Below are positions 62,246 through 64,000 of a stretch of 64,000 nt of DNA, in pieces (the first letter of the stretch is position 1; each line of letters opens with the position of its first letter). The notes under the pieces are model-generated. The model was not told the origin of the DNA. It ran no database searches and saw nothing but the letters and a program-made list of their open reading frames with translations. Origin of the DNA: Halomonas sp. LBP4 (GTDB lineage: Bacteria > Pseudomonadota > Gammaproteobacteria > Pseudomonadales > Halomonadaceae); NCBI RefSeq assembly GCF_003202205.1, contig NZ_PDOG01000004.1:214641-278640 (forward strand), written 5' to 3'. A program made the position numbers and the translations under genes.

Positions 62246-64000
62246 TTAGCAGCCATTCATCAGCCGATCAATATCTTGACTGATCGTATCGTCAAGTTCA
62301 CATGACAACCGATCTTCCCCTTGAGCATATTGATATCCTATTGGCTCACTCTCGAAACCGTTTACTCCTGCAATGCCTTCAGCTATCAGATATCGTTCTG
62401 CTCTTTCGGGTTCCACGCTCGCTATCACCGAATAGGTGAAATCCTTTACGCCATATACCGTATGCAGTAAAAATGCCAGCTTGACCCGCTGATCATCACT
62501 CAGCACGGCTATACGCTCATGGCTGGGTAGAAACAACGCATCGGCACTCTCCAACTCGGTAGCCTGATACTGTTGCAAATCATCACGTGTCGGAAGGTAA
62601 CTACGGTAGGCCAGATCGTTCAAGCGATAGAAACGAAAGCCATGCCGAGACATCCAGTGGCTAACTTCGGCAAGATTGGGCTGTCGTTCATGCGTCGGCT
62701 GAAAAGCGATACGTGCTTGGATCAGCAGGGTATCACGCAACGCTTGCGAGGCATGCTCCAGCACTTTCAGACCCTCATGATTGGCATCCAGAGCCAGTAA
62801 GTCGATGTTGGGAAGCCCCTCGATGCTATCGAGGGCGATCGTGGGAATCTGGTGCTGCTCGATATTGAGGTCGCCATCCAGTGGCGGAAGGGATGTGGGC
62901 TCAGCTCCCTCGGCGATATATAAGGTTGCAGGCTCGCCATCACCTAGACTGGTAGTGGGGAAGTACTGAATCTCGCCATACTGGGCCAGATGATCCACGG
63001 TCTCCAGTTTGCCCCCAGGGTCGAAGCTCAGCATCACGATACGCCCACTACCGAGCAACTCTCTTGCATCCGGGCGTGAGGCCAAAACGGCGCCATTGTC
63101 CACGGCGAGTACCGGGCTCTCCAGCTGCCAATCGAAACCATCACTGGGTAGCGCCAGGGCCAGCTTGACCGGTGCCTCCTCATCGGCGAACTGGGCCGCT
63201 CCGCTCTTGCTGAAGGTCAGTGCCTCAGGCACCTTGCCTTCGCAGTGGCGCTGCCAGATGGCGCGGAGCGCCGTGGTCAGGTGATTGGCGAAACGGGGAC
63301 CATCACAGATGGGGGAGTCCATCAGGATGGTACGCAGGGATGCCCGGATGACCGCCAGGCTGGGCAGGTCGCTGGCCAGTTCCTTGGCCCGTCTGCGGAA
63401 GTCTTCCCAGCTATCGGTCACCAATTCGGGAAGCCCGGCATTGACCAGGTGGGTGGCGCTATGGCGCCCAGCGAAGGTGGGGCCGACCCGGGTCACAACC
63501 GGTACCCCCATCATCAGGGCCTCGCAGGTGGTCAGCCCCCCGGAGTAGGGCCAGGTATCCAGGGCGATATCGATGCGCTGGTAGGTGGCCATGAATTCTC
63601 GATGCTGAGCAGGCCCTTCCAGAATCAGGCGATCGCTACTTATTCCGTGCTCGGCAAGAGTACCGAAAACCTTATTACGATAACGCTTGCTCTCGAATTG
63701 AACCCCTCTTAGCAACAGCTTGCTACCCGGGATCTCATGAAGGAGTACGGCCCACTCTGCCAACATCGGCGGCGATAGCTTGGCCGGGTTGTTCAAGCAA
63801 CCAAAAGTGATGTAACCGTTTCTCAGTGCCGGAAGAGAATTCCCTGGGGGGGCATCTTCGGGAACATGGTAACAGATATAGTCATCGGGAAGACGAATCA
63901 AGCTTTCCGTATAAAGCGAGTCGATGCCATCGGGGGCCTCGATACTATCGCCAAGCAGATAGTCGATGCAGCTTAACCCAGTAGTATTTATCAGGCTGCC
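62246..64000 (-). CDS. OGT/SPINDLY-like glycosyltransferase (GT41) with FkbM-like C-terminal domain, 5' part beyond right edge
   Basis: The window holds the last 584 residues of a longer protein; the frame is open to base 64000 with the GT41 sequence TTGLSCIDYLLGDSIEAPDG and SLYTESLIRLPDDYICYHVP. The catalytic half continues with GYITFGCLNNPAKLSPPMLA, DIALDTWPYSGGLTTCEALM and GVPVVTRVGPTFAGRHSATH, as in soluble protein O-GlcNAc transferases. After about residue 260 it continues with an FkbM-methyltransferase-like segment (DSIEGLPNIDLLALDANHEG, LKVLEHASQALRDTLLIQAR). It is the first visible gene of the acyltransferase-sulfotransferase-cysC operon. Likely targets are flagellin or other surface proteins. 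Confidence 0.85.
   Translation of the reverse strand, partial: GSLINTTGLSCIDYLLGDSIEAPDGIDSLYTESLIRLPDDYICYHVPEDAPPGNSLPALRNGYITFGCLNNPAKLSPPMLAEWAVLLHEIPGSKLLLRGVQFESKRYRNKVFGTLAEHGISSDRLILEGPAQHREFMATYQRIDIALDTWPYSGGLTTCEALMMGVPVVTRVGPTFAGRHSATHLVNAGLPELVTDSWEDFRRRAKELASDLPSLAVIRASLRTILMDSPICDGPRFANHLTTALRAIWQRHCEGKVPEALTFSKSGAAQFADEEAPVKLALALPSDGFDWQLESPVLAVDNGAVLASRPDARELLGSGRIVMLSFDPGGKLETVDHLAQYGEIQYFPTTSLGDGEPATLYIAEGAEPTSLPPLDGDLNIEQHQIPTIALDSIEGLPNIDLLALDANHEGLKVLEHASQALRDTLLIQARIAFQPTHERQPNLAEVSHWMSRHGFRFYRLNDLAYRSYLPTRDDLQQYQATELESADALFLPSHERIAVLSDDQRVKLAFLLHTVYGVKDFTYSVIASVEPERAERYLIAEGIAGVNGFESEPIGYQYAQGEDRLSCELDDTISQDIDRLMNGC

Noticed and set aside
1-64000. CRISPR arrays, tRNA/rRNA genes, insertion sequences, phage genes
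   Set aside because: No regularly spaced repeats, cloverleaf-like or rRNA-like sequences, transposase motifs or phage proteins were recognised on reading both strands.

Overview
The window looks like a chromosome segment of a halophilic gammaproteobacterium of the Halomonas type. The evidence is the very high GC content, the gene content (FlhDC and CheZ together with a complete nos cluster, UbiUVT, split NrdJ and NsrR) and the protein sequences. Genus-level assignment is an inference from familiarity; no search was run.

Left edge (1-3.4 kb): the start of an RND efflux pump gene, its periplasmic adaptor and a TetR repressor, with a perfect 11+2+11 bp operator in front of the repressor. Then a small gene graveyard (a frameshifted short gene and an sdhB tail), then a single-domain globin.

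Anaerobic block (3.4-24.8 kb): ubiU-ubiV (oxygen-independent ubiquinone hydroxylation); a class III ribonucleotide reductase whose glycyl-radical domain is a separate 54-residue protein; two radical-SAM NrdG-type activases; a GST; ubiT-nrdJa-nrdJb (class II reductase) on the other strand; hemN; nsrR; a cytochrome c; and nosRZDFYL. Eight TTGAC-N4-GTCAA-like boxes of the FNR/ANR/DNR family sit in the promoters of these units, so the block reads as one low-oxygen/denitrification regulon. The second nrdG is preceded by a copy of the ubiU promoter plus a 43-codon ubiU::ubiV deletion remnant.

Middle (24.8-31.7 kb): a secreted hypothetical protein, a PAS-GGDEF-EAL protein, a histidine phosphatase, a small membrane protein, a second MotA/MotB-like stator pair and an EAL-HDOD protein.

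Flagellar/chemotaxis block (31.7-59.8 kb, nearly all minus strand): fliA, flhE, an unknown gene, flhF with a very long C-terminal extension, flhA, flhB, cheZ, cheY, four MCPs, cheB, cheR, cheW, cheA, motB, motA, flhC, flhD, a stand-alone FlhB C-terminal domain, fliK, fliT, fliS, a fliD tail remnant and a PilZ/HD-GYP-like gene. Sigma-28 promoters with 11 bp spacing precede motA, cheB, the fliD remnant/fliS, the second stator pair and the PilZ gene.

Right edge (59.8-64 kb): a tightly coupled operon, in part visibly AT-rich, with an OGT/SPINDLY-like glycosyltransferase fused to an FkbM-like domain, an acyltransferase, a sulfotransferase, an unknown protein and APS kinase. Beside the flagellar genes it is a candidate flagellin or surface glycan modification and sulfation module.

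A recurring theme is gene relics of which only the 3' tail survives (sdhB, norR, fliD, ubiV). No tRNA, rRNA, CRISPR array or insertion sequence was seen.
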